64,000 bases of DNA from positions 3,782,001-3,846,000 of the forward strand of contig NZ_CP107945.1 in assembly GCF_036057275.1 (NCBI RefSeq), given 5' to 3'. This DNA comes from Streptomyces sp. NBC_00390. GTDB lineage: Bacteria; Actinomycetota; Actinomycetes; Streptomycetales; Streptomycetaceae. This document shows, one piece after another, positions 42,357-50,779 of this stretch (its first letter is position 1; the number at the start of each line of letters is the position of its first letter). Under the pieces are notes generated by a model that was not told the origin of the DNA, ran no database searches, and saw only the letters and a program-made list of their open reading frames with translations. A program made the translations under genes and the position numbers.

Positions 42357-43667
42357 TCAGATGCGGGTGAGGTCGGACAGGAGCGCCGGGAGCAGGCGTT
42401 CCTCCATGACCGTGCTGCCCGACTCCTGCATGGCACGGGCCAGTTCGGGGTCCCAGGGGCTGGCCGTGGGCGGTCCCGCGAGCGTTGTGGACTCGCCCTT
42501 GCCGAGTGCCGCCGTGTAGTCCGCGGCACTCATCCGCCAGGGGCGGGCACCGTGACGGGCCACGGCGTCCGCGGTGATGCGCAGGCCGGCCCAGTCGGAG
42601 TCGGCGCGCCAGTACAGCCGGGCTCCCGCGCGGACGGCGTCGCCGAGCAGTTTGTGGCAGGCGGCGGACGGGACGCCCTCGGTGCAGACGAGGGCCGCAC
42701 CAGTGCCTTCGAGTTCGCCGGCCGCGGCGCGCAGTACGGCCGGGTTCTCGCAGACGAAGATGGTGCGGGCGGCGGGGACGACGGGGGCGGTGGCGAGCTG
42801 GTGGAGGGTGAGCCGGAAGGGGATGCCGAAGTCGGCGGCGTCGCGCAACCAGTCGCAGACCACCGTGTCGCCCTCCGCGCCGATGTTGAGGACGAGCACC
42901 TGGCTGGCGAGGTCGTCGGCGATGGCTCCGGCGCTCTCCCACAGGGCGCGCCGCCCGGCCCGCTCGCGCGGTACGACCGGACTGTCGCCGGTGCGCTGGG
43001 CGAGGGCGCGCAGGACGAGCTGTTCGAGCGGGGCGCCGGGAACGAGGGCCTTGGTGTCGCCGGTGGCCCACTCGGCGAGGGCCGGAAGCGGCAGGCCGTC
43101 ACGGGTGCCCGGGTGCGCGGGGAGCCGGTCCTGGGAGCCGGGGCCGGGGAAGCGGTCCCGGTCGCCGGGGAGCCTTTCCAGGACACGTACCGCCGCGTCG
43201 AGAAGGGGTGCGTCCCCACGGCGTACGAGACGGGTGAGGGTGCCGTCGGCGGCGATCCGCTCCAGCCAGGCCTCGAACCATCCCTGCCCGGCGAGCCGGC
43301 TGGAGTGGGCGGACTTCAGGGCCTGTTCGCGGCGCGCTTCCTCGTCCGCCCGCTCGGCCGGCCGGTCACGCAGCGGGCCGTGCAGTCGGCCGAGGGTCGT
43401 CAGGAGGCCGGTGCCGAAACGGTCGTACAGATACCCGTCCAGCTCGCGCAGGGGTACGGCGAGACGCTTGGCGGTCTCGGGCCGGTAGCGGCCGGTGATG
43501 CCGATGACGGTGCGGCGTTCGGCCTCGCTGGGCGCCGCGAGCCCGATGTCACCGTCGAGCGCGCCGCCGGTGCGCTCCAGCCTGCGGCGGGCGGCGGCGA
43601 GCAGCCGTGTCCATCCCTCGCCCCGCAACTCGTCGTACTGCCGGTGCTCACGCGGCTCAGCTGACAA
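42357..43667 (-). CDS. jetD: Wadjet defence nuclease subunit JetD (TIGR02679/DUF2399 type)
   Basis: A 436-residue protein of the TIGR02679 family, the nuclease subunit of type II Wadjet systems, which cut closed-circular plasmid DNA with the JetABC SMC complex. The C-terminal DUF2399 half has a toprim-like arrangement: E307 in IFVCENPAVL, then TEGVPSAACHKLL and the DxD of LYWRADSDWAGLRI (D356, D358). The N-terminal half is helical. The reading frame is intact and overlaps the end of the jetC remnant by 11 bp, as in a translationally coupled operon. Because jetA, jetB and jetC are broken or missing, JetD is probably an orphan without its normal function. Confidence 0.85.
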   Translation of the reverse strand: MSAEPREHRQYDELRGEGWTRLLAAARRRLERTGGALDGDIGLAAPSEAERRTVIGITGRYRPETAKRLAVPLRELDGYLYDRFGTGLLTTLGRLHGPLRDRPAERADEEARREQALKSAHSSRLAGQGWFEAWLERIAADGTLTRLVRRGDAPLLDAAVRVLERLPGDRDRFPGPGSQDRLPAHPGTRDGLPLPALAEWATGDTKALVPGAPLEQLVLRALAQRTGDSPVVPRERAGRRALWESAGAIADDLASQVLVLNIGAEGDTVVCDWLRDAADFGIPFRLTLHQLATAPVVPAARTIFVCENPAVLRAAAGELEGTGAALVCTEGVPSAACHKLLGDAVRAGARLYWRADSDWAGLRITADAVARHGARPWRMSAADYTAALGKGESTTLAGPPTASPWDPELARAMQESGSTVMEERLLPALLSDLTRI

Positions 43668-44562
43668 CCGCGGCCTCCTCGGGCGTCGGGACGCGCCGGG
43701 TGCCCGGCGAGCCGAGGGCGGCGGTGAGGTCGCCGGTGCCGTCGGCGAGGAGCCGGTCGCCGTCCCAGACGAGCAGCAGCGCGGAGACGGTGTGGTCGAC
43801 GGCGGTGTGCGCGAGGTCGTAGTGGGCCGCGGCGGACACGGATGCGTGGGCGGCCCACAGGTCGTACCCGGTCATGAACAGGTCGAGGTCGAACTGGGCC
43901 GCCAGCGACATGAGTTCGCCGCGCCCGGTGTCGTCCACACCCGCGAAGGCCTCGTCGAGGGCGAGCAGGCGCGGGGCGTGCGGATCGGCGGAGTTGAGCA
44001 TGGCGTGCGCGGCGGCGAACAGAGGCAGGTGCAGCGACACGGACTGCTCACCTCCCGACAGGCGGCTGTGCCGGGCGCGGGTGAGCCGCTCCTCCGTCTT
44101 TCCCGACTCGCCGGGCCGTACCAGCTGGAACGCGAAATGCCGCCAGCGCCGGTAGTCGAGGACCTCGGCGAGCAACTCCCGGTAGGGCTGGTCGCGGTGG
44201 CGGGCGCGAGCGGTCTTGATCTGCGCGGCGAAGTGGACACGCACCCGGGCGAGACCGTCGGGGCCGAGGCGGGCGGCGTCGGCGTCGAGGAGGGCGCAGA
44301 TGGCGCGCTGCTCGTCGTCGAGATGGTCGGCGAGCAGCCAGCTCACACCGACTGTCGTCCCCGAGGACATCTTCCGCTTGCGCATGTCGGTGTTCATCCG
44401 CCGGATCAGGTCACGGGCGTCGACGGTGCGGTCGTGGATCTGCTGGGCGAGCCGGGTGAGCAGGGCATCCTCCAGGATCCGCTGCTCGGACTCGGAGAGC
44501 AGCTCGGCCTGGTCACGGCGGTGGGAGGAGATCTTCTGGGCGAAGGCGGCGACGGGCAGTGC
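43657..44562 (-). pseudogene. 3' remnant of jetC (TIGR02680, SMC-like ATPase)
   Basis: About 300 codons corresponding only to the C-terminal head of the JetC/MukB-like ATPase: the region LLADHLDDEQRAICALLDAD, RRWRHFAFQL, the ABC signature RLSGGEQSVSLHLPLFAAAHAM, and Walker B RLLALDEAFAGVDD with the following D-loop. The N-terminal head with Walker A and the long coiled coil (intact proteins exceed 1,300 residues) are missing. At about 44562 the similarity changes abruptly to a transporter fragment on the other strand. Confidence 0.85.
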
Positions 44563-44718
44563 GCGGGTCTGACCGGGGTGCCGTTCTCGATAGCGGTCTC
44601 CGCGGCGGCCGGGATGTCCGTTCAGATGCTGGTCCCGCGCTTCGGCCGGAAGGTGCTGCAGGCGGGCGCCGCGATCATGGCCTCCGGTCTGCTGATCTAC
44701 ATATGGGAGGCCGGCCGC
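44563..44718 (+). pseudogene. Internal fragment of an MFS (DHA2-type) transporter
   Basis: About 52 codons on the plus strand (AGLTGVPFSIAVSAAAG, MLVPRFGRKVLQAGA, IMASGLLIYIWEAGR) match the middle of 14-helix drug/proton antiporters. There is no start, stop or remaining transporter sequence. It sits exactly between the jetC and jetA remnants, so it entered during or after deletion of the middle of the Wadjet operon. Confidence 0.7.
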
Positions 44719-45028
44719 CGGACGAGGATGACCCCGTCGGAGCCGTCCCATTCGGGCCGGCCGTCCCGCCGACGGCGCCCGCGGCGGAATGATCGGCGGC
44801 GAGCCGCTCCAGCAGCCCCACCGCGTCCGAAGCGTGCAGCAGCACCTGGTAGTTGGCGCGCCCGCGGTCGAAGGCACGCAGCAGCCACAGGTATTCGTGG
44901 CGCTTCTCGGCGGCGGCGAAGTGAAACAGCCGCAGCCGGTCGTCGAGGGAGAACGCGTCGATGCCGAACGCGCCCTCGTCGACGGGGTCCGGGGCGTCGG
45001 CCCCCGTGGGGTCGGGCTCGTCACTCAC
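44717..45028 (-). pseudogene. 5' remnant of jetA (TIGR02677/DUF2397 type)
   Basis: About 104 codons from a GTG at 45028 (AAGGAA upstream). The segment RLRLFHFAAAEKRHEYLWLLRAFDRGRANYQVLLHASDAVGLLERL fits the N-terminus of TIGR02677, the kleisin-like JetA subunit. It ends in a Ser/Gly stretch at the transporter-fragment junction; the remaining 350 or more residues and all of jetB are missing. Confidence 0.7.
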
Positions 45029-45347
45029 GGATCTGGCGGCTTCCTTGGTGCGGCTGGACACGTGTTCGCCCGGCCGGACAGCCGGGGTTCCGCACCAGTC
45101 TGCCGCAGTCGCACCAGTGCGGGTAACCCGCTCTCCGGCCCGCACGCCCTGTGCTACTTTGCGCGCTTCTCGCGCCCCGCGGGGCGCGGTGGGCGGGCTC
45201 CCGATCCCTGGATCGGTCACCGGCCGCCGTAACGGGGACGACATTGGCGCGCCTGGCACCCGGTCCCAGTGGTCCATAGCGGCCGGACATCTGCCCCCGA
45301 GTGATCCGGCGGCCGACGAGTGACACGAAAGGGGAGCGGACTGCCCC
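45029..45347. other. 319-bp intergenic region upstream of jetA
   Basis: It lies between the jetA start (reading left) and the 3' end of vapC. The former Wadjet promoter should be here, but no clear -35/-10 pair or other structure is seen. Confidence 0.5.
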
Positions 45348-45722
45348 TCACACGGGCATGACCTGCACGTCGTACTGCGGGATCCACTTGTCCCTCGTCA
45401 TCAGGGTCATCCCTTCGATCTGTGCTTGAGCGACCAGTATCCGGTCGAAGGGGTCCCGGTGATGCGCCGGAAGCCGGCCTGCCCGTACCCCATGCCCGGC
45501 GGTGATGGGCAGGCCGGTGAACTGGCTGTCGCGAACCCGCTCGGCCAGGTCTTCCGGGCCTTCCAGTTTCCCGAGGGACTGTTTGATGGCGATCTCCCAC
45601 GGTGACACGGCACTGACGTACACCGCGGGTTCGGTGTCGAGCAGATCCTTGGTCTCACCGGACAGCTCAGGCGAGTCGTCCAGCCACCAAAGGACCACGT
45701 GGGTGTCGAGCAACAGTCGCAT
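45348..45722 (-). CDS. vapC: PIN-domain ribonuclease toxin (VapC type)
   Basis: A 124-residue PIN-domain protein: LLLDTHVVLWWLDD (first aspartate), VSAVSPWEIAIKQSLGKL (glutamate), and HHRDPFDRILVAQAQIEGMTLMTRDKWIPQY with the remaining acidic residues, an intact four-residue active site. Such toxins cut tRNA or rRNA when the antitoxin is lost. The ATG at 45722 shares one base with the stop of the upstream antitoxin gene (TGATG), so the two are translationally coupled. The pair may stabilise the island. Confidence 0.92.
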   Translation of the reverse strand: MRLLLDTHVVLWWLDDSPELSGETKDLLDTEPAVYVSAVSPWEIAIKQSLGKLEGPEDLAERVRDSQFTGLPITAGHGVRAGRLPAHHRDPFDRILVAQAQIEGMTLMTRDKWIPQYDVQVMPV

Positions 45723-45964
45723 CAGCGCATCCCGAAAGCGTCGGCGATGTCGTCGGGCAGTTCATCGAAGTCGTCGGGGATGTGGATCTGCCCCCGGAGC
45801 GAGCCCCGGCCGGTCCGCTTCACCTTGGGGCGCAGCGGCACCACCTTGGCCACCGGCTCCCCCGCCTTGCTGATCACGATCTCCTCACCGGTCGCGACCT
45901 GCTCCAGGATCCGCGAGAAGTGCGTCTTGGCTTCATGGACGTTGTACTGACGGGCTGCTTCCAT
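45722..45964 (-). CDS. vapB: Antitoxin, Phd/YefM family (VapB)
   Basis: An 80-residue antitoxin: an N-terminal Phd/YefM DNA-binding fold (YNVHEAKTHFSRILEQVATGEEIVISKAGEPVAKVVPL) and a C-terminal toxin-binding tail (GQIHIPDDFDELPDDIADAFG). It should neutralise the adjacent PIN toxin and autorepress the operon. The ATG at 45964 is close to two 9-bp direct repeats (45991-46011) that are candidates for its operator. Confidence 0.92.
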   Translation of the reverse strand: MEAARQYNVHEAKTHFSRILEQVATGEEIVISKAGEPVAKVVPLRPKVKRTGRGSLRGQIHIPDDFDELPDDIADAFGMR

Positions 45965-45990
45965 GACTGCCTCACGATACGATCACCGGG

Positions 45991-46011
45991 TGGACTAAGT
46001 ACTGGACTAAG
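45991..46011 (-). promoter_or_regulatory. Direct repeats upstream of vapB
   Basis: TGGACTAAG occurs at 45991-45999 and 46003-46011, separated by TAC, 27 bp ahead of the antitoxin start. Twelve-base spacing puts both on nearly the same helix face, as expected for binding of antitoxin dimers. Role inferred. Confidence 0.5.
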
Positions 46012-46344
46012 GATAGCTCTCCGAGAGCCACGCCGCACCCATCACTCCCACCGCGGGCGATCGACCCCATGAGGGAGTCCTTGACCAGGCTGCTCACCGA
46101 CGGCACCTGGCCGCAGGTGCGGGAAGTGGGGACTGGCGGCCTCCTACGAACCGTCCCAGACTTCGCGAGGCCGTGAGATTCACCGTCGGGTGAGGGAAAC
46201 CCGTGCCCCGCCGACGGAGGCCGACGACTGGTGGATCGCTCCCGTCGCCGCAGGGGACACACCTGCCCGTCGCCCATGGGGCGCCCAGTACGGCCGAAGC
46301 GACTGCCGTTGGTACCAGCAGGCCCGGCGAGCGCGTGGTGGCCT
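46012..46344. other. 333-bp stretch between vapB and a pseudogene
   Basis: No convincing coding sequence, repeat or terminator was seen here; it probably carries the vapB promoter and degenerate sequence. Confidence 0.5.
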
Positions 46345-47550
46345 TCATCCGGGCCTCCCCGGCGCCGGGGTCAGGAACGCATCGCCGCGTACACCCCCAA
46401 CCAGCCCGTCGCCGCCCCTGGTGGAGACAGCCGCCCCGCTGTTGCCCGCCGAGATGTCGGACGGGTCGTCGGGCGGCATGAGCAGGGTGGTTTCCTCGCC
46501 GTCGCCGATGTGAAGGGTGGTGGTCGCACCGTTCCACAGCCGGATCACCGAGCCCGGTGGAGCCGCCACCCCGACCCTGTCCTCCTGGTCTTCCCGAAGG
46601 TCCAGGCGGACGCCGGTCGCGCGCTCCGCGAGCAGGGCGTGGTAGCGGTCCGGGGTCAGGGCGCAGTCGCCCGGTAGGGTGGTGCCAGGCCAGTCGGGGG
46701 CGTCGATGCCGCGGGCACGGGCCGCGTGCCACATGCGCGGGACGAGGCGGGGCGCGTGCGGCGCGGTGGCCAGTCGACCGGAGCCCCGGTGGGGCCCGAG
46801 TGTGCGCCAGCGGATACGAAGCGCGAGGTCCCCGGCGACCACCGCCACCCACGGGTGGGCCGTAGCGATGGGTCCCTGAGCGCCGAGCCGGGCCAGATAG
46901 CGCCGGGCCTCCTCAGGATGCGGGTCATGGAGTCGACGGGGATGCCGAGGACATAGCCGGGTCGGCCACGGAAGAGGCGCGGGCGGCCCGCGACCAGCAG
47001 CAGGACCGCGCGAGCGAGGTCACCGACCTCGGGCTTCGGTTCGTCGTCGGGTGCGCCGGCCTCCATAGGCGCACCCGTTTCCGCACGCGCACCGGACTCC
47101 TCGTACGCACCGGTCTCCCCAGCCTCGTACTCCGCATCGCGCAGTACGCGCCGCAGCGCCGCACGTGCCCGGTCGGTGAACGGGGCCTGTTCGAGCGTCG
47201 GAAGACGTGTACCGAGCAGGGCCGCGAGCAACTGCTCTGCAGCGAAGGCGTTTTCGGGTACGGCGGCCTCGCGCACAGCTGCGGTCAGTTCGTCGGCGAG
47301 GGCGGCGTCGACCATGAAGCGGCTGGTCAGCCGGCCCAGCGCGGTCGGCTGCAGACGGCCCTTGCCCGAACTGCTGTCGCCCGTAGGGCCCTCGCCCGCA
47401 ATGGCCCGCAAGCAGCCCGCCGTGGCGAGGAACCGGGCCGCCTCGTGCAGAGGCTCGACGCTGTCCTCGCCCTGGTGTGCGGCGAACGCTCCCGCCCACC
47501 GTCGCTCGGCCTCGTCCGGGGCGGTCAGCCGTTCCACGACAGGTGCACTA
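46345..47550 (-). pseudogene. Frameshifted remnant of a large unknown protein
   Basis: Two overlapping frames make one protein if a shift near 46925-46945 is repaired. The upstream frame runs from RLTAPDEAERRWAGAFAA through LGRLTSRFMVDAALADELTAA to LFRGRPGYVLGIPVDSM; the downstream frame continues with PEEARRYLARLGAQGPI and ends with DISAGNSGAAVSTRGGDGLVGG. The LGRLTSRFM block faintly recalls the winged-helix part of Ski2-like helicases, and GNSGAAV a trypsin-like serine motif; neither is firm. No start is found and the 5' end stops about 240 bp from the central att copy, so it is probably 5'-truncated as well. Confidence 0.55.
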
Positions 47551-47755
47551 CCTGTGCACCAATGCGCTCCCCTCGCGCACCCGTCGACAGCCACAACTAG
47601 AACAGGTATCACCTAAACCACGAAACAGCAGGTCAGGGTCATCTATTTGCTCGACCTCAGGGAACGCCCTCGCAATCAAACCCTGACCTACGCATCACGG
47701 CCGCGCAGGTCAACAGCCCTACTCGCGCCCGGACCAGACAGCACGAACCGCAAGA

Positions 47756-47785
47756 AACCCCAGGTCATAGGTGTGACCTGGGGTT
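47756..47785 (-). terminator. tRNA-type terminator beside the central att copy
   Basis: A perfect 12-bp stem (47756-47767 and 47774-47785) with a 6-base loop, starting 6 bp beyond the att copy on its 3' side and separated from it by a run of T residues on the minus strand. It looks like the natural terminator of a tRNA-Thr gene, although the tRNA 5' half is missing here. Confidence 0.7.
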
Positions 47786-47791
47786 GAAAAA

Positions 47792-47835
47792 GAGCCGCCT
47801 TCGGGATTCGAACCCGAGACCTACGCATTACGAGT
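47792..47835 (-). repeat. Central att copy: 44-bp duplicate of the tRNA-Thr 3' part
   Basis: Identical over 44 bases to 58028-58071, from one base beyond the discriminator to the anticodon stem. It separates the two tandem accessory segments. Confidence 0.92.
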
Positions 47836-48370
47836 CAGCACGTGATCATCCCGCTCTTGATCAACATGGCTTAATCCTCGGGAAAGATGCAGGTCAGGAA
47901 GGGTGCAGGTACCTGCTCCCGCTCGGTCTTGCTGCATCGTTCCTGATCCTTCCGTTCCCACCAGGCTCCCATCCGTTCCCGTGCTGCGGCCCCAAGACCG
48001 TGATGAACGGCAGTGTTGCTGGTTGGAGCGGTGAGCCAATCCGGGGAGCTTCGCACCGGCATCGAGATGAACGCGGGCTCGCTTCCCCTACGCCCGAGGT
48101 TGAGTCAGTGACCGTTTCGCAGGGCAGCCGCGCACCGGTAGCTTAGCGTGCGCATACGAGAGTTGTGGCGGGTGCCACAGGAGCCACGTTCGGAGCGGCG
48201 ACGTCAATGTGCCTCGGAAGGGGACGGCTGCCCGCGAGGGCGCGGTGGGATCCCGGAGACGGGCGGGATGTACCGCGTGCCGATCGAGGGCGTCAGTGCC
48301 TGGACCATCGGCGACTTCAGCTACTCCGACCACTGACCAACTGTCGCGCCGAGAATGATTCGGTACGCGG

Positions 48371-48406
48371 TGAGGGTCCGACCGGCGTGTTCCGGTCGGA
48401 CCCTCA
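48371..48406 (-). terminator. Terminator of the cold-shock-associated cluster
   Basis: A perfect 15-bp stem (48371-48385 and 48392-48406) with loop CGTGTT, 37 bp beyond the stop of the last gene of the minus-strand cluster. Confidence 0.9.
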
Positions 48407-48442
48407 TCGCTGCTTTGGTGGCGGCTCGCGCCTGCCCGTCGG

Positions 48443-48754
48443 TCAGGCTGCCGCAGGGGCGCCGAGCATCGCGGAAGCCTCTTGCAACGGGTTGAGAACG
48501 CGCGTGGGCGCGGCGGCCGAGGGAAGGCCGCGGCAGGTGAAGCCGAGCTGGGTCATGGCTCGGAGGACTTCGCCGGCGCTGAAGTCGCGGCGGTCCTGGC
48601 GTGTGACGACCTGGCCGACCTGCTTGACGGGGTAGGTGCGGCGGCCGATGATCACGGACTCGCCGGAAGCCTGCTCGGGCTTGACGCCCTTCATCGACTC
48701 CAGGACGCCGCTCTTGGTGAGGTCGAATGGGAAGCGGGCGATGACACAGCGCAT
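48443..48754 (-). CDS. SCO5918-like small conserved protein
   Basis: A 103-residue protein beginning MRCVIARFPFDLTKSGVLESMKG, followed by SVIIGRRTYPVKQVGQVVTRQDRRDFSAGEVLRAMTQLGF. From memory this matches the Streptomyces SCO5918 family, found with DEAD-box helicase and cold-shock genes; its function is unknown. The fold looks like a small alpha/beta RNA- or protein-binding domain. It is the last gene of a minus-strand set: csp, DEAD-box helicase, CBS protein, then this one 54 bp downstream. A strong terminator follows. Confidence 0.75.
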   Translation of the reverse strand: MRCVIARFPFDLTKSGVLESMKGVKPEQASGESVIIGRRTYPVKQVGQVVTRQDRRDFSAGEVLRAMTQLGFTCRGLPSAAAPTRVLNPLQEASAMLGAPAAA

Positions 48755-48808
48755 GATGCCTCACAGGAGTGGACCGAAGGGGGATGGTTCTGCCGCGGTT
48801 GAGGCGGT

Positions 48809-49213
48809 TCAGCGAGCAAGGGCGAGGACGCCCAGAGTGCTGCCGTGTTCGTCGACCACAGGCAGGGCATTGAGCCGGCTGTAACGCATCGCGTGCTCGG
48901 CTTCGGCCAGGGTGGTCAGGGGAGGGGGGAACGGCCCTCGGTCACCGAGGATGTCGCGCAGCTGGATCCGGTCCGTGTACGCGGAGCTGTCACGGGCCGC
49001 GGTGAGCTGGGCCTGGGTGAGAAGTCCGGTGCACAGGCCGTCGTTGTCGCAGACGATGAGGTGTCCGGTGCGGGCGCTGGCCATGACGGACAGGGCGACC
49101 TCGACAGTCATGTCGTCGCAGACCTGCGGTCCGCCGGTGTCCATGGCGTCGGCCGCCGTCCTGTGCACGGGGGTGGCACTCATCGAGTAGGGCTGCATCT
49201 GAACCAGCGTCAA
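48809..49213 (-). CDS. CBS-domain pair protein
   Basis: A 134-residue protein consisting of two CBS domains. The first is TAADAMDTGGPQVCDDMTVEVALSVMASARTGHLIVCDNDGLCTGLLTQAQL; the second is LRDILGDRGPFPPPLTTLAEAEHAMRYSRLNALPVVDEHGSTLGVL. Such pairs bind adenine nucleotides and act as energy sensors. The TTG at 49213 is chosen because GGAGG lies exactly six bases upstream; ATG codons at 49195 and 49180 are possible but lack such a site. It is 46 bp downstream of the DEAD-box helicase gene on the same strand. Confidence 0.85.
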   Translation of the reverse strand: MTLVQMQPYSMSATPVHRTAADAMDTGGPQVCDDMTVEVALSVMASARTGHLIVCDNDGLCTGLLTQAQLTAARDSSAYTDRIQLRDILGDRGPFPPPLTTLAEAEHAMRYSRLNALPVVDEHGSTLGVLALAR

Positions 49214-49259
49214 AAGGTGCCTCCTGCAGTGGTGGGCGAGTTTCCTGATCACGAAGGTT

Positions 49260-50771
49260 CTAGGCCGCCGCGTCGAAGGAGGTCTGCCGCGCTGTCATGC
49301 GCCGGGCCGCCGAAGCGGGGCTGCGTCGGCCGCGTGAGAACGCGCTGCGCTGACGCCGCTCGACTACCGGCGCGGTGATCGTCACGGGGATGCCGGAGGG
49401 GGTCTGGGCGCCGGTGATCTGGCTGAGTGCCTCTCCGCCGGAGCGGACCTGGGTGGTCTGGGGCACGATGCCGGCCGCTGTCATGAGGCGGGTCATGTCC
49501 CGGCGCTGGTTGGGGGTGACCAGGGTGACGACGCTGCCGGACTCCCCGGCCCGCGCGGTACGGCCGCCGCGGTGGAGGTAGTCCTTGTGGTCGGTCGGCG
49601 GGTCGATATTGACGACGAGGTCGAGGTCGTCGACGTGGATGCCGCGGGCGGCGACGTTCGTGGCCACGAGCACGGTGACGTGTCCGGTCTTGAACTGGGC
49701 CAGGGTCCGGGTGCGTTGGGGCTGCGACTTGCCGCCGTGCAGGGCGGCGGCCCGCACCCCGCTGTTCAGCAGGTCTTGTGTCAGCCGGTCGACGGCGTGC
49801 TTGGTGTCCAGGAACATGATCACCCTGCCGTCGCGGGCCGCGATCTCGGTGGTCGTCCGGTGCTTGTCGGCGCCGTGGACGTGCAGCACGTGGTGCTCCA
49901 TCGTGGTGACCGCGCCCGCGGACGGGTCGACGGAGTGGACGACGGGGTCGGTGAGGTAACGGCGGACCAGGCGGTCGACGTTGCGGTCGAGGGTGGCGGA
50001 GAACAGCATCCGCTGGCCCTCGGGGCGTACCTGGTCCAGGAGTGCGGTGACCTGGGGCATGAAGCCCATGTCGGCCATCTGGTCGGCCTCGTCCAGGACG
50101 GTGATCGCGACCTGATTGAGTCGGCAGTCGCCGCGGTCGATGAGGTCCTTGAGCCGGCCCGGCGTCGCGACGACGACCTCGGCGCCGCCCCGCAGCACAT
50201 TGGCCTGCCTGCCGATCGACATTCCGCCGACGACGGTGGCAAGCCGCAGCTTCACCGAGCGGGCGTAGGGGGTGAGTGCGTCGGTCACCTGCTGGGCAAG
50301 CTCACGCGTCGGCACGAGGACCAGGGCCAGCGGCTGGCGGGGCTCGGCGCGCTGCCCGGCGGTGCGGGCCAGCAGGGCCAGGCCGAAGGCGAGGGTCTTG
50401 CCGGAGCCGGTGCGCCCGCGTCCCAGGGCGTCGCGGCCCGCGAGGGTGTTGGGCAGGGTCGCACCCTGGATCGGGAAGGGGACGCTCACGCCTTGCGCGG
50501 TCAGTGTGGCCAGCAGTTGGGCGGGCATGTCGAGGTCGGCGAACGCCTCGACCGCGGGCAGCGCCGGAGTGATCGTCTTCGGCAGGGCGAACTCGCCCTG
50601 AACCGCGGCGGGCCGCCGGCCGTGGCCGCCCGAGCGGACCGGAGCGCCGGAACGGGTCGGGGCGGGCGAGCCGAAGCGGGCGCCCCGCCTCGAACCGGCG
50701 CGGGACCCGAAAGCGGGGTCCTCGGTCCGGCGGGGGCGGGAGGAACGGCCGTTCGTACGTGTGGGGTTCAT
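49260..50771 (-). CDS. DEAD-box RNA helicase (RhlE/CsdA-like)
   Basis: ATP-dependent RNA helicase that unwinds short RNA duplexes, likely in cold adaptation given its neighbours. The 503-residue protein has a basic N-terminal tail (about 1-60), then motif Q (VPFPIQGATLP), motif I GRGRTGSGKT, Ia PTRELAQQ, II VLDEADQMADMGF (DEAD), III FSATL, and the second RecA domain with VATNVAARGIHV and the arginine-finger motif HRGGRTARAG. A basic C-terminal extension follows. The ATG at 50771 is served by AAGGAAGG six bases upstream, but that site is folded into a hairpin (separate entry). The csp gene is upstream, the CBS gene downstream. Confidence 0.95.
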   Translation of the reverse strand: MNPTRTNGRSSRPRRTEDPAFGSRAGSRRGARFGSPAPTRSGAPVRSGGHGRRPAAVQGEFALPKTITPALPAVEAFADLDMPAQLLATLTAQGVSVPFPIQGATLPNTLAGRDALGRGRTGSGKTLAFGLALLARTAGQRAEPRQPLALVLVPTRELAQQVTDALTPYARSVKLRLATVVGGMSIGRQANVLRGGAEVVVATPGRLKDLIDRGDCRLNQVAITVLDEADQMADMGFMPQVTALLDQVRPEGQRMLFSATLDRNVDRLVRRYLTDPVVHSVDPSAGAVTTMEHHVLHVHGADKHRTTTEIAARDGRVIMFLDTKHAVDRLTQDLLNSGVRAAALHGGKSQPQRTRTLAQFKTGHVTVLVATNVAARGIHVDDLDLVVNIDPPTDHKDYLHRGGRTARAGESGSVVTLVTPNQRRDMTRLMTAAGIVPQTTQVRSGGEALSQITGAQTPSGIPVTITAPVVERRQRSAFSRGRRSPASAARRMTARQTSFDAAA

Positions 50772-50779
50772 CGAGAACC

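Larger units (their letters stand above)
47551..48442. other. Junction region of the two island segments, no intact gene
   Basis: Contains a terminator-like stem (47756-47785), the central att copy (47792-47835) and a terminator (48371-48406). Base composition is noticeably less GC-rich around 47.58-48.0 kb. A short open frame ending in MYRVPIEGVSAWTIGDFSYSDH (about 48268-48336, plus strand) looks protein-like but has no convincing start and may be a gene tail. Confidence 0.5.

Noticed and set aside
42357..45028. Functional Wadjet system
   Set aside because: jetB is absent and jetA and jetC are both truncated, with loss of the Walker A head and coiled coil.
42071..47835. Additional complete tRNA-Thr genes at the two left att copies
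   Set aside because: Only the 3' portion is present; acceptor 5' strand, D arm and half of the anticodon stem are missing.
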